From: Chaunax sp. Z400
Lineage: Eukaryota > Chordata > Actinopteri > Lophiiformes > Chaunacidae
Assembly (NCBI GenBank): GCA_037577475.1
Contig: CM075187.1
Coordinates: 27,073,810 to 27,137,809, forward strand
Length of the DNA stretch: 64,000 bases
Reading direction: 5' to 3'
Positions within the stretch are counted from its first letter, which is position 1; every line of letters begins with the position of its first letter. Under the pieces are notes generated by a model. The model ran no database searches, was not told the origin of the DNA, and saw only the letters and a program-made list of their open reading frames with translations. Shown piece by piece: positions 14,901-25,828 of this stretch. The translations under genes were made by a program, and so were the position numbers.

Positions 14901-16667
14901 AAACCAAGGACTGTCCTGGGCATTAGAAGATTATGTTTTTCTACTGTCACAAAGCTGATTAAGATAGTCCTGAAAGAGAGATCACCATCGACGGATCGAT
15001 TGAGCAAGAATACAAGAAGAAACAAACATTTCAGCCTCAGAATTCTCCATTTTCACCTGAATTTTTCTCGAAAAACCCCTGACTATGTTAGCAAAACATG
15101 AAGAGAGCAATAATGTAATAGTTTAGGTTACATCCTTGTAGCGAACAAACTAAAATGAAGCTTCCTTTGAAACCCTGTCAAATTAGATCACAGATAGGTG
15201 AACAAAAAACACGGTCTCCGTATGGACTGCATTTATGCCAGTGAAGTACAAATATATACAAAATTTAGACCCTAACAATTTTTAGTCGTCTACTTCCTTT
15301 GGAAGTTCTTCTTAATGGAAAACAACTTTGTGTTTGTCTCCCCTTTTTTTAATCCAAATTATGTTTTGATCCTTGACCTATGATCGGGAGTTTTCCCCTA
15401 ATCAGTAGTGGGAATTTTCGCACCCGGGACACTTCACTCAGACTGCTCCCACACACTGGTGTTACAGATTTATAAATGTGTTCACCATCTCAGTCTCATG
15501 GCAAAAAGTCTATTTTTATGCATCATAATTGAAAGCAATATATAATATATCAATAGTGGCTTTTCATTATTACCTCCGCCAAGGAGGTTATGTTGGAGAT
15601 CATTCCCCCTCCCCCAACATCACCACCACAACCCATTTCAGTGGGTGCCAAGTTGAATCTCATAGTATTCTGATATGCATGTGCAGCACCAAAAACATGA
15701 TATAACAAAATTATGTTAATTATTATTCTGTCACCATGAATGGAAAACTATAAGAGAATGAGTGCCTTATTGCAGAGCACAAGAAATTTTACAGTACACA
15801 TTTTCTGGCCACAAGAGCTGAATGGCTTTTACCTGCTACTTGTATTTTTCTTGCTTTTGCTTTTCCTTTTCAAGCTTTCCCTCTCTCGGCTGCTGATGAA
15901 AGGTGGCATGGAGGCATAGCCATGTTCAGCTTCTGCAAGCAAATTAACAACATAGAGGTCACGTGTCCAGATATCTGGCAATGCAAAATATAGACAGTGA
16001 AAAGAGACCTATCCAGGATTTTTTTTTAAACTGCTAAATGTGCCACATTTGATCTTGAGCCCCGTGGAATTCAGTGGCAATGTTGAAGTGCAGGCTGCAT
16101 GAATGGATTCCATGCAGTATGTTTTTACAGTATTTTCGACCCTCAGCCTGGACAATGATGTCATCTTGAACTGGAATAAACCCCACCAGCAAACCACAAC
16201 AGAGGGAAAGGAGGGGCCTCCATGAAAACAATGTCTCCCTGCACATCTGACTGCATCTGCATCATATGCCTGATTCTTTCATTAGAAAATAATAGCAGAT
16301 GCACGTGTTTGGGCACATAAATCCCAAACATATCAGCATGTGTCAGCATGTTAATTAGTAACTTCACTAAATAGGCGACGCATACTGCAAGAATGATAAT
16401 GCATATTGCAAAAATCCAATAATAATTCTGTATTTAATGCACGGGTCGATACTTTCATGTAAAAATAAAGGGCATCAACAGGATTTAAAACAGCTTTAAA
16501 ATGACAGGTGCATAAATTAACATGATTTGTGGGGGAGGGGTGTCACTGTAGATTTTCATAAATAAAACAGACCGTAGAAAACAATGCAATTAGACTTTAC
16601 CTCGTTCCCTGCGATCAAGGTACTCTGCTGCTTCGATCAACATCTGCACCAGTCCGATCGCCGCCAT
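2919..16667 (-). CDS. mxd1: mxd1, MAX dimerization protein 1 (Mad1), six coding exons
   Basis: Mxd1 is a nuclear bHLH-leucine-zipper repressor. It pairs with MAX on E-boxes, opposes MYC and recruits the SIN3-HDAC complex. Coding exons in transcript order are 16601-16667, 15833-15932, 9698-9727, 4303-4417, 3996-4155 and 2919-3115. All have GT-AG borders and join in frame to 669 nt (222 residues plus stop; human MXD1 has 221). Residues 1-22 hold the SIN3-interaction helix (MLIEAAEYLDRRER). A basic KRKSKSKKN stretch follows near residue 45. The bHLH spans about 57-104 (STHNEMEKNRRAHLRL, then LVPLGP and HTTLSLL), the zipper about 105-140 (QLQREQRHLRRRLEQL), and the acidic tail includes SDEGYSSAS. 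The tail and AEHGYASM fit MXD1 better than MXI1, MXD3 or MXD4. The 30-bp third exon encodes only STHNEMEKNR. The next gene upstream on the same strand is snrnp27. Confidence 0.96.
3116..3995 (-). other. mxd1 intron 5
   Basis: 880-bp intron with clean GT-AG ends between the zipper exon and the acidic C-terminal exon. It is unremarkable AT-rich sequence and I see no repeat family or second gene in it. Confidence 0.8.
7147..7745 (+). mobile_element. decayed hAT-like DNA transposon with BED-finger remnant
   Basis: The left part begins with the motif GGGTTGCAACTGGTAAATTT and a GGAAAGTTTCC/GGAATTTTGG palindromic stretch typical of a fish interspersed element. Three tandem 16-bp units follow (7247-7294, GAAACTGAAACCTAAG type). 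Near 7634-7720 a short frame reads MPHALSDLWRHFTPANAEG, then a TKCFHF-like end before a stop. This resembles the start of a BED zinc finger (S-x-x-W-x-x-F followed by a Cys). The rest of the transposase is absent. The element call rests on pattern memory; the BED reading is inference. Confidence 0.45.
8530..8590. repeat. ATTAATCGATT-rich transposon fragment
   Basis: A short run of AGATTAATC / GATCGATAGATTAATCGATTAA repeats in partly inverted arrangement. It is like the ends of abundant fish hAT-type miniature elements. Only the edge is visible and no full element could be delimited. Confidence 0.35.
9124..9303 (-). mobile_element. tRNA-derived SINE, antisense copy
   Basis: Read on the minus strand, this begins GGGGGTGCAGACAGCGCAGT followed by GGTTAGACCGCGCCCCATG. 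That is a diverged tRNA-like head with an A-box-like AGCGCAGTGGTTAGA and a B-box-like CTCTCGATCCCTG. It continues into the very common fish SINE body with CCGCATGTCTTCCCCTC and ends near CTATCAAATAAAGG. It is a relic inserted in mxd1 intron 3. It is not a functional tRNA because the anticodon arm and acceptor stem are not preserved. Confidence 0.7.
10174..10203. repeat. (CA)n microsatellite
   Basis: About 15 CA units in mxd1 intron 2. Confidence 0.95.
11863..11926. repeat. (TG)n microsatellite
   Basis: About 32 TG units, the longest dinucleotide run in the window. It is followed by a GA tract at 12042-12065. Both lie in mxd1 intron 2 and generate spurious open frames. Confidence 0.97.
12042..12065. 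repeat. (GA)n microsatellite
   Basis: About 12 GA units downstream of the long TG run in mxd1 intron 2. Confidence 0.9.
14450..15081. mobile_element. non-autonomous DNA transposon, copy 1 (left end lost)
   Basis: Shares blocks in the same order with the element at 20594-21152: GACCAACAGACCGTCAGACG, AACCAGCTTTGATTTCAC, GAGCAAGAATACAAGAAGAA and a right end AAAAACCCCTG. The right terminus matches the CAGGG(T)TTTT end of the other copy. The left terminus is not recognisable, so the copy looks truncated or strongly diverged there. A second inverted-repeat element (14690-14862) interrupts it. It lies in mxd1 intron 2. Confidence 0.65.
14690..14862. mobile_element. nested miniature inverted-repeat element
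   Basis: About 170 bp bounded by imperfect terminal inverted repeats. The left end is AAGGCGGGATCGCACTACAG and the right end, reverse complemented, is AAGGCTGGGCTCACACTACA, each followed by GGAG. It carries no coding capacity. It lies inside a larger element whose undisturbed relative at 20594-21152 lacks this segment, so it is a later nested insertion. Confidence 0.6.
15572..15595. repeat. ACCTCCGCCAAGGAGGT miniature-element end
   Basis: The 24-bp block TACCTCCGCCAAGGAGGTTA TG is the terminal hairpin of a very common fish miniature DNA element. Related copies occur at 49530-49727 and about 56900-57040. Only the terminus is recognisable here. Confidence 0.5.
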
Positions 16668-17900
16668 TTTCAACAATAACACTGATAATAAAATATCAAT
16701 CCGATGAGGGATTCTATAGCTGTACACAACCTGCTTCAGGTCCGACCACTGGCTCTCCTCACACTCAGGTGGCTTGCTGTACTGTCACTTAGTTTAAAAG
16801 GCGAGCAGTAACGTTTCCAGCAGGCTATTTAAAAATTAAAGGTCCGGGATAAAGTACCAATCAATTTTAAAGGCAGACAAGTCTTCCTTAATGATTGTGA
16901 AAATGATCCAGGGTTAGCTTGCTTGTCAAGGCTGACGCTAACACTACTTCAGCAGCTAACGTTAAGGTTGCTTTTCCCTCTTTATTAAGCTAAATGTCGT
17001 TTGTTTTCCGCGCTGTTCGTCGACAGAAAGTGGCGTATGGACGGAAACAAAAACGAAAGGACGCTTGATATATAAAAATAAGTCAAATAATGTTCTGTTT
17101 TCCAAACAAAGAAGAATAAGTTGGCTGACGAAAGCACTGGTGTCAATTTGCCAATTTAAGTTCTTGCTAGCTCGCTTGTTTAATTAAAGATTCGGCCGAA
17201 CAAAAGCAACAACGTTGACTTTTACGGTCTTGACTCTTGTAAAATTGTTTAAAAAACGAGCTTAAAGGTAAAAACCGACGATGTCATCCAACCTGATCAG
17301 TTCAGGGCTATGTGGCTGGCTAGTTTTGTGCTGGTTTATCGCTGGTCACGCGTGACACGTCTGGCTGGAACCACAGATGGCTATTCTGACATCAATTGAG
17401 GAAGAGATGGTTTATCAAACTCCTTCCAAAATAGTGGCTTGTTGATCTGGACGACAACTAACTACTGTATCACCACAAAGCCTCAGTAGGCTGCGATATG
17501 ATTGGACAATGAACATTACAATTCGAGCTCCTATTGGGTGTTTTAGCCGTCAATAGTCGAGAGGGGTCGGCACTGATTGTAACTGGGAGCCCGGTTCAGC
17601 CATTTTGGTTCTAATTCGCATTCGCCAACGCACTGTCTTGAGCCACAATGGATTGGTACTGCGCTTCTCACTCATGTACTGTGATTGGTTGCTTTCTGAT
17701 AAATTTACAAGCTATTGGCCCTACTGCCCACGAGCTGAAGTGACAACGCCTGCTACTCACATAATACACGCCCCTTTGCCATGCTGTTCCCGCGTTGGAC
17801 GGCAATGATTGGCTCTCGTGGTGTTATGTCGTGTTTAGGTGACTGGCTGGATTCACGTTCTCTACTATTGGTTTCTTGCTTCTCCTATCACAAATACGTA
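16668..17900 (-). promoter_or_regulatory. mxd1 promoter region with CCAAT-box cluster
   Basis: The region upstream of the mxd1 start codon. Seven ATTGG pentamers (CCAAT on the mxd1 strand) fall at 17501, 17533, 17652, 17684, 17714, 17808 and 17867, all on the same strand within 371 bp. CpGs are more frequent here than in the flanks. The transcription start was not located. The proximal 16668-17100 part, including the 5' UTR, has no TATA box that I could identify with confidence. Confidence 0.5.
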
Positions 17901-18638
17901 AACGTAGGCACACGCCCACTGCTTTCCGAAACATGATAGCATAAGCCTGCTATAAAGTGAGACGGATGTCCATTTTAAAGCAGGAAAAACTCTGGACCTA
18001 CGCAATAAGAAATAGGTGAATATGCTGGATAAGGTCCTTTATCTAGGATCACATTTAATCCCTGAATAAATCAGCCAATAGTGTTCCACCTGCAGAGGAC
18101 ACTAAATTAGATTACATTTGGTTACATTTATCAGACAAACATACCAGGATACTCAAGTAATGTCAGTGTAGGGTAAGTTATATTTAGAGAATCAGTTGCA
18201 CATGACCCTGTCATGCTATGATCATATACATCACACGTTAAATGTCAAAGTTAACACATGAACATGTATGAGTCTGAAGATGTTCCAGCACTTTTCAGCA
18301 GGTAGAAGAGGCAAATTCAGCTTAAAAATATACATTTATGAAAATCAGGGATGCAAACATTTTTTAAATGCTTTTATTTCAAATAAAACCCCTTTCATCC
18401 TAACATCATGACACTCCATGCACTGCATCCACAAGAGTCTCCTATCAATCTATCAATAATCAGCTGTAGCTTACTGCAAGTTTTATTATTTACATGAATG
18501 TTTACTCATATAAAGGTATATACAGAATTGTTGAACACAAAATATGTTTCAAATAACGGTAAATAGCACAATATCATCCACTATGGTGCGAAGAATGAAT
18601 GTAAGCCTCTGAGGTATCAGGATGAGCTGTTGATACTC
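17901..18638. other. mxd1-snrnp27 intergenic / snrnp27 3' UTR
   Basis: About 740 bp between the CCAAT cluster and the snrnp27 stop codon. Minus-strand AATAAA-like hexamers (plus-strand TTTATT near 18374) are compatible with snrnp27 polyadenylation. No other gene is visible. Confidence 0.5.
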
Positions 18639-21600
18639 TCAAGCGATGAAGTCCAGTGGTCTGTTGAATCCACCTTTTCTGTTCATGTACTGCCTAAAAA
18701 AAATATAAAAACACATTACATCACTGTTACCCTCGCAACACTTGCAGATTACATCATCGAGCACCAATGGGAGAGGAGGGATTTCTGCATAGAAACACTT
18801 GCAGAGGTGATTGGCTATAATAACAGTGGTTGATGCTGAAAGTGCATCCTGTGAGGGGGCCTGAAAAGTTGACGTTTGAACAGTGACCTGACCAACTATG
18901 TGGCTCAAACAATAACTGCTATGTAATAAAACATGGGCTGAAAAAACATCTAAAAGAAGGAGTCTGTCTCTGTGCAGCACTGCTGTGATGCTGCATGACC
19001 AGCAAACAGCTCTTACAATTAGAAATATTTGTGTTTTTTTTGTTGTCATACCTGTACTTTCTCTTCATGGTCACATTGACGGCATGTGCATTGGCTGATG
19101 CATCAGTTTTCCTCCCCTGGTTGAAAACAATGTTACTGTGAGACATGTTCAAGATAAATAGTGACATATTACTAATAAATGAAATAGAGTCGTGTCTGAT
19201 TGACTTTAAATGAATTCTTGAGGATAATTTTGAAGATGAACTTGAGCAAAGCCTTTAAAATCTATTCTAAACTTCACTACACTGTAGATACAACTGAGGA
19301 GTACTATACTGTGTGTGTTATACTGTTTGCAACAAAACCATTTTTTAACTAACAATGAAATTTCTCAACATTTAACATGCATTTCTTAATGTTGGTGTGT
19401 TTTGATCCACTGCAAAGAGTACACAAAACTAACATTTCTACCAACACAGGATTTAGAGCTTAGTGGCTAAGTCAACATCACATGCCTGCAGCTGCTTCAC
19501 AGTGAAACATTTCAAGCTGCTAACAATGTGATTAAAAGCAAGGACTTCATTATAAAGCAGTTGCGTTTGCAGTATATGATGTACATTTAGTGTAAAGACA
19601 GCTGCGCATAGATAGCGTGTTGTCCAGTTCTTTAGATTAGGACAATTCTCACTGTTTTTGTTAAAAGAGACATGATGTTAATCATACCTTCAAAAAAGCA
19701 CTAACTGCATGTGAATATTGACCTCTGCATAAACAGGAGAAGTCTAATCTGATCTTTGGCTGCTCTGATACTGTGGACGTTCAACATATATTTATAAAAA
19801 TTCAGAGAAAAATGATGATTAGAACTGGAAAAATGATAAGAATAATAAATGCATACATACAGTATACCTATCCTTAATTTAGCTGTTGATTGCCATGAAC
19901 TATATTTGTGACAAACTGCACCACCTTGTGGCTGCACAGCATAGGACACCACAGTTACTCACCTTGGAGCTGTCAAAGGAAGAAAATCCCATCAGTTTCA
20001 TCATTTCAATTTCCTCTTCTGTTTTGCCATCCATGTCCTCCGCTGTCAAAAAAAATGATGGAATTGAATTTTGATATAAATAAATAAAATATAAATGTTG
20101 CACTTAGACATGTCATAAGCACATAAGATAAGTTACACAAGATAAAGATAAATTCCATCTTTATGAGAATATAGCAAATAGATGAATGTTATTCATTTAA
20201 TACCTGAGATCTGAATAGGCTTTGCTGTTTTTTCTTTAAGTTCTTTGTCTTTTTGCCTCGTAGGAGAGAGGGAGGAGGAGCGGTTACGTCTAGGAGACCT
20301 GCAGAGGGAGCACAAAGATGGCTGCAGGAGGGATTACCACGACTACTGAGGGGAGACACTTCTGCAACAAGAGTGGATAATATTACATGGTTTGTTCAAG
20401 TCTATTTAGGTTGCAGATGAATCATTTGTTCTTAAAGGGTAATAAAGTACTGAACATGCACTGCAAATAAATAATAAGATGATCCTTTTTTTATGACAAT
20501 TCTCTACTATATGAACTGGGGATCAGTTGACTTGGATAATTTGAGGTTGACACTGATATTTAGTGACATAATAAGCAATGCAATAAAATATAACAGGGTT
20601 TTTTCTAAACCTGGTAACAGGGCAGCTGTGCCCTCTTTCCAAAATGCTGATTTAGCCTCAAATGCCACATGTTTTGCTATTACACAACATGTAGTCTTCC
20701 TTAGAACGGCATTTCTTCTGTAAAAATGTCAAAGTAATGCCCGTTACAATATGTCTGTTCATTCAAAACTGTCGAATTACTCAAAAAATATCAAAATCAT
20801 TGCAAATAGACCACCAGACAGCCTTAAACAGCTTTGATTTCACAGAGATCTGACGTCCTGTAATTCTGCAGTCCGTGGAGCCGCCAAGATCCTCGAGTTC
20901 TGGTGACCTTTCACCCATAGAACAAAGAGAGAGAAAGCCAAGGACTGCCCAGGGAAGGGATGATTACATTCTTCTGCTGCCACAAAAATAATGGTACTGA
21001 AAGCGAGATCAGACCATCAAAGGATCCATCGAGCAAGAATACAAGAAGAAACCATTTCTCCCTCAGGTGGCCACAGAATGCTCTGTATTCACCTCAAAAT
21101 TTGAAAAACTCAGCACTGCGCCCTCATACTCGATTTTTCTAGAAAAACCCTGATATAATATATACATCTTTATCTTACATTGTCGCCCGAAACATATGGA
21201 AAAACATTTCCAAGGAAAACAGATAAGACGACAAAGAGAAATACTATCCAGTGTTAGAAGTGTTTCCCCACCTTGAACGCCTCCTGTGAGGTGATCGTGA
21301 GCGACTTCGCCGCCGATCTCTGTCCCGATCTCGAGAACGAGAGCGTTCTCTCTCCCTTCGCCTTCGCTCACGCTCCCGTGATGCTGAGCGGGAACGTCGT
21401 CTCTCTGCAGGGAAGGAGGAAATACAATCAGGAATCTAACAGTGAACTGGGTGTCTTGGTGTCCATTCAACACGCTGTAACATTCCTGTCTGAGTAGCGG
21501 ATTTAGAAGATTTTCTACTTTACTGTGTTAAATTTTACTACATGTTTTAAATATGCAGGTTTCATATATGATTGGCACCATATGATATATCATACCATAC

Positions 21601-23807
21601 AGTTTCATTTTCCAAAGACACACTGAATTCAAATGCATTCCACAAGCAACCTGACCTTAGTGACCGACAGTAGAGAGTGGATAGTGAATGAACATGCTCT
21701 CTAGAGTGGTGATTCATTGTTTAGATGCACTTTGTGGACAAAACTATTAGGACACGCCTCTTAATCATTGAATTCAGGTGTTTGATTCAGACAAATTGCC
21801 ACAGGTGTATAAAATCAAGCACCTAGCTATGCAGTCTGCAGCCCCATTCAGCATTTTCATTGCGTGCCTTTATTCCACTCCGACGTCTGTCTGAATGCAA
21901 TGAAGGCGTAATGGGGTATCAGTTTGTTCCACTTCGGGAGGTAGTGTTGTGACGCCTCAGGCTGGTACAGTTTGAACAAACCAAAGGAGTCACAGAGAAG
22001 GGAATTCATTTCGGAGCTGTTGCGTAACGCTTGTCTGAAAGTGGCTTGCATTTACAAACGTGTGTAAGAATGGGTCGTTCTGAAGAGCTCAGCGAATTGA
22101 AACGTGGTTCTGTCATTGGATGCCACCTTTGCAGTAAGTCAGTTTCTGAAATGTCTTCCCTGCTAAATATTCTAAGTGTCAGACCACGTAAAGTCACAGA
22201 GCAGGGTCACTGAGAGCTGAGGTGCATAGTGCGTAAAAATCGCCAACTCTCTGCAGACTGAATAACTGCAAAGATCCAAACTTCCTCTGGCATTAACATC
22301 AGTACAAAAAACTATATGCCAGGAGCTCCATGGAATGGGTTTCCATGGCCGAGCAGCTGCATGCAAGCCTTACATCACCAAGCACAGTGCCAAGAGTCGG
22401 ATGGAGTGGTGTAAAGCACGCTGCCACTGGACTCTGGAGAAGTGGAAACGTGTTCTGTGGAGTGACCAATCACGCTTCTCTGTCTGGCAGTCTGATGGAC
22501 GAGTCTGGGTTTGGCAGATGCCGGGAGAACTGCCTGACTGACTGCATTGTGCTGACTGTAAGATTGTTGGAGGAGGGATGGGCTTGTTTTTCAGGGGTTA
22601 GGTTAGGCCCGTTAGTTCCAGGAGAGGAAAATCTTAATGCTTCAGCATACCAAGACATTTTGGACAATTCTATGCTTCCATCTTTGTGGGACCCGTTTGG
22701 GTAAGGCCCTTTTCTGTTCCAGCATGACTGTGCCCCAGTGCACAAAGCAAGGTCCATAAAGACATGGTTTGGTGAGACTGGTGTGGAACAACTTGACTGT
22801 CCTGCACAGAGTCCTGACCTTAACCTCATCCAACACCTTTGGGATGACCTGGAGCAAAGATTGAGAGCAAGGCCTTCCTTCTCACCGAACATCAGTGCCT
22901 GACCTTACAAATGCTCTTCAAGATGAATGTTAAAAAAATCACAGAAAAACACTCCAAAATCTAGTAGAAAGCCTTCCCATAAGAGTGGAAGCTGTCATAG
23001 CTGCAAAGGGCGACCAACTCCATAATAATGCCTATGAATTTAGAATGGGATGTCATTAAAGTTCCCGTGGGTGTCCCCATACTTATGTTCATATCGTGTA
23101 TATGCTGTTGATGATGTAATGACAGATAATACAAAGATTGGTCTTTAAAACTATGGTCTTTAAAAGATCCTTTGTAATGTGGTCAGGAATTCAATCCCTG
23201 CTTCATGTCCCGTGCTCTTATTAAGGATAAGTTTCAGGGGGTTGAATCATGATGAAGCTGCAGTAATCAGTAAATGCAGCATTTTGTGTTGAATGTGGAT
23301 AAACAAATCTGTTACATTGAGCTATTTGAAACTGTTCTGATTGGATCCGGTTATTGGAAACAGCTGATAACTAGCATATTTTGACAATAACGCTAATCTA
23401 TACAATTGGGGTGGAATAATTTTGCTTCCATCTGTAAATGTAGTCACATTAATAATAAAATGATAATAATAACACATATATCAATTTATTAGGCTCGCAG
23501 TGAATTCCGCACAGAGGAGGCATTGTGTTAGCATCTACTTAACACAGTTAGCTACTCCGTTTCAAAGCCTGCACAACACTACGCTAACATTTCCTAGCTA
23601 AAGTCACATTATAGGGTGTGAAGTTAGAGTTAAAAAAGACGATTTTCACAGAGGCGCATTTGCTCTTTCCAAGTGTAAAAGAGTTGTCGGAGGGGAAACA
23701 GCTAGCTAAACATACGTCGTACTAACGTCAACGCTAGCTTAGCTAACGCTAGCTGCTACAAGCTGCTTACCTCGTCTAGGAGGAGTTCGACTCCTGCTCC
23801 TGCCCAT
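18639..23807 (-). CDS. snrnp27: snrnp27, U4/U6.U5 tri-snRNP 27 kDa protein, six coding exons
   Basis: A nuclear SR-type protein of the U4/U6.U5 tri-snRNP; the family influences 5' splice-site choice as the tri-snRNP joins the spliceosome. Coding exons in transcript order are 23771-23807, 21272-21404, 20204-20298, 19963-20042, 19052-19116 and 18639-18693. All have GT-AG borders and join in frame to 465 nt (154 residues plus stop; human has 155). The first two exons encode the Arg/Ser-rich head (MGRSRSRTPPRR, then runs such as RRSRSRSPHRRR). The conserved C-terminal part includes EEEIEMMKLMGFSSFDSSK and ends RQYMNRKGGFNRPLDFIA, essentially identical to the vertebrate family. Exons 4 to 6 would be hard to find without family knowledge (55-80 bp). 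Intron 1 carries a Tc1 relic and intron 2 a CAGGG-ended element. The gene is read toward mxd1, which lies 2 kb downstream. Confidence 0.97.
20594..21152. mobile_element. non-autonomous DNA transposon, copy 2 (complete ends)
   Basis: A 559-bp element with terminal inverted repeats: CAGGGTTTTTTCTAAA at the left and, reverse complemented, CAGGGTTTTTCTAGAAA at the right. Flanking bases on both sides read ATATAA (20588-20593 and 21153-21158), compatible with a target duplication. CAGGG termini are typical of hAT elements, so a hAT-type origin is inferred. It lies in snrnp27 intron 2, ending 119 bp from the splice donor of coding exon 2. It shares internal blocks with the copy in mxd1 intron 2. Confidence 0.7.
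21726..23100 (+). mobile_element. Tc1/mariner-family element, degenerate
   Basis: About 1.37 kb with diverged terminal inverted repeats. The left side reads CACTTTGTGGACAAAACTAT then TAGGACAC; the right side, reverse complemented, reads CACGATATGAACATAAGTAT then GGGGACAC. It contains a broken Tc1 transposase on the plus strand and sits in snrnp27 intron 1, opposite to the direction of that gene. Confidence 0.85.
22070..23059 (+). pseudogene. Tc1-type transposase, inactivated
   Basis: The plus strand encodes recognisable Tc1 transposase segments in several frames. The start is MGRSEELSELKRGSVIGCHL (22070). Further pieces are MEWCKARCHWTLEKWKRVLW near 22402, SRFSVWQSDGRVWVW near 22471, LNASAYQDILDNSMLPSLWD near 22634, a FQHDCAPVHKARSIKTW frame after 22718, and the catalytic-region SPDLNLIQHLWDD near 22811. 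The end is VEAVIAAKGD. The region after LLNI jumps directly to RPRKVTE, so the linker between the two helix-turn-helix parts of the DNA-binding domain is deleted. Several frameshifts and stops (for example TGA near 22212) show it is dead. A minus-strand 140-aa frame here is only its shadow. Confidence 0.88.
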
Positions 23808-24150
23808 TATCCTAATCAGTCAAATGTCACCCTTTCAGATTAATACAATACTAAGTAGAGGTGCGAAATATTTACGAACGTGTGTCTATATCATTCACAA
23901 TGATGGCCGCTGCATCAGGGGAAGGATCTTTTGTTGTCTAACATTCCATCTTCCGGAGAAGTTTCAGTATAAGAGCGCCCCCTATCGACCCGGAGGAGCG
24001 CCTTCTCGTTGTTTCAGGCGAACAGCAGCATCTCAGTTCAATACCCTTCTCTCTCAGTTTGCAGTACAATCACTGGACCGTCAGATGGCCACATTGAAGA
24101 GGAAGCAGAACAAAATCACTGCGAAGCTTAGACTCATTGCTTAATATGGA
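23808..24150 (-). promoter_or_regulatory. snrnp27 5' flank
   Basis: Immediately upstream of the snrnp27 start codon, with moderate CpG content and no identifiable TATA box. A GATGGCCGC block near 23902 is similar to, but not a perfect match for, a YY1 site. The 106-codon plus-strand frame at 23824-24144 has no recognisable family features and overlaps this flank, so it is not annotated as a gene. Confidence 0.35.
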
Positions 24151-25780
24151 CCCAGGCAACAATATTCCAGCACCAGCTAATAATCAATAACACTTTGACT
24201 ATTGTTAGATCTCTAAAAATCTATTTGTAAATACCGAAGCTAATGTTTTACAGAATAAAAAAACAACAACCATGCATTGATACCCAGGCAAAATATTTAC
24301 AATGTAGACTGTCCTGAGTATCTGATGATCTCCCAGTTTTTTTGCAAATTCATTGCATTGTAAGAACGTTGTTGACACAAAAGAAAATGGATATTACTGT
24401 TAAATATTAACAACGTAAAGAGACAGGATTCAGAGATTGGAAAAACCTCTGCCAAGCCAGCTCATTTCCCCCATTATGTCATTGCACCTAAGAGCAACAA
24501 AGAGTCCCATAATAATATGATTCCTTGACCATGAAAACCACATTGGTATCATTATTAGTTTGAAAAACAAAATTTCACTAATTTTGGGAGATTTGTCAAA
24601 TTTGACACCTAATTGAATCACTCAAGACAGTCAGGAGTATAATAAGACACCAGGGAATGCCTCGGGATCCCAAAGTGTTGTTGCTGTTGTTAACATGTTG
24701 CTGTGGGACATCTGCAATACCCTGCTTAATCTGCTGCCACCGTGACCCAACCCCCAGATAAGCGGAAGTAAATGAATGGATGGATGGATATTACCATGGC
24801 GCGACAGTAAATGCATTTTAATTGTTTAAAAGAGAGTGCCTTGGAGTTTCACTGAGATTATGAAGTCTACATGTATCCTTATCCATAGAGCACCTCCAAC
24901 AAACTCACTTTGAGTCCAGGAAGCACTCTTATCTTTGTGTTTTTTGATTTATACAAAATATTCATGTGAAATAAAAACATAACAGTGACCAAGGCGGATT
25001 TAAAGTAACAATACCTGTTATGACCCTCAGTCCAACAGTAATCCAGTGTCCAGTTTCCACAATGAATTTAATCTCATGTTTCATAGTTTATTTTGTTTTG
25101 CATCATTACACAGCACTGAGTTATTTGGATGTCAATCTGTAAAGCTACTCATCAAAAACCATATTGAAGTCCCCTCAAACAATACGATTATGAGACGAAT
25201 ATTCTGGACAGAGCTCCTTAAGAATTTCTAATACTTTTTCCAGTAACAATTTATTTTGGCTAAGAATGTTAGAACCAGACAAATTTCCAAGAGTCGAAAT
25301 GTTTCCTCTGATTTCCAGCACAAAGATGATCCATTGGCCAGGATTCTTTCTTAGCTCTGATTTTAAAAAGATCTTTAAACATTACAGCTACTGTTAGTGA
25401 ATAGGATTTTGTCCCCATCGGGAATTCTCATCGGACTCCATGGAGTGAATTTCCTTTGACATTTTTACAAAATAAAAAAGTGATTTTCTTTCAAATTATC
25501 TCTGAGACCCCTGGGATTCGGACATACAGGTAAAATAAAATAAATGACTTGTACATAAAAAATTAACAAAAAAAAATAGAGCAGCTGTAGGTACTTAAAC
25601 TTGTAATATAAGGTAACCATGGTGAGTCCCTTTTTAACACTTACCAGTATTAGGACCTTTAATATTTAAATGACTATTATTAAACTGGATCATGACCTGA
25701 TGGTGATGAATCCACTGTGTTCTCCAATGAGGCCCAATGTGTTACAATCTTAGCTAAGATGCTAATGATTTCCTAATGGC
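24151..25780. other. intergenic, mostly featureless
   Basis: AT-rich sequence with no gene. The only recognisable piece is at about 24736-24790: CCACCGTGACCC, then AGATAAGCGGAAG, then ATGAATGGATGGATGG. This is the 3' tail, ending in an ATGG microsatellite, of a common fish retroposon. Confidence 0.55.
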
Positions 25781-25828
25781 CATTTATTTCCATCAATCTT
25801 TTTATCTTCAGGTTCCACCATCTTTTAG

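Larger units (their letters stand above)
9728..15832 (-). other. mxd1 intron 2
   Basis: 6.1-kb intron between the second and third coding exons. It contains CA and TG microsatellites (10174-10203, 11863-11926), a GA tract, an attenuated ATTAATC-type transposon edge near 13090-13180, a non-autonomous DNA element with a nested one (14450-15081), and a short ACCTCCGCC repeat end at 15572-15595. I see no exon. The long frames across 11727-12284 come from the TG and GA tracts. Confidence 0.7.

Noticed and set aside
18639..19049. 136-codon minus-strand open frame ending at the snrnp27 stop
   Set aside because: Only its last 18 codons are the real snrnp27 exon 6; the rest is intron 5.
23824..24144. 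106-codon plus-strand frame upstream of snrnp27
   Set aside because: No recognisable domain, overlaps the snrnp27 5' flank, and has no splice or repeat relation. It could be chance.
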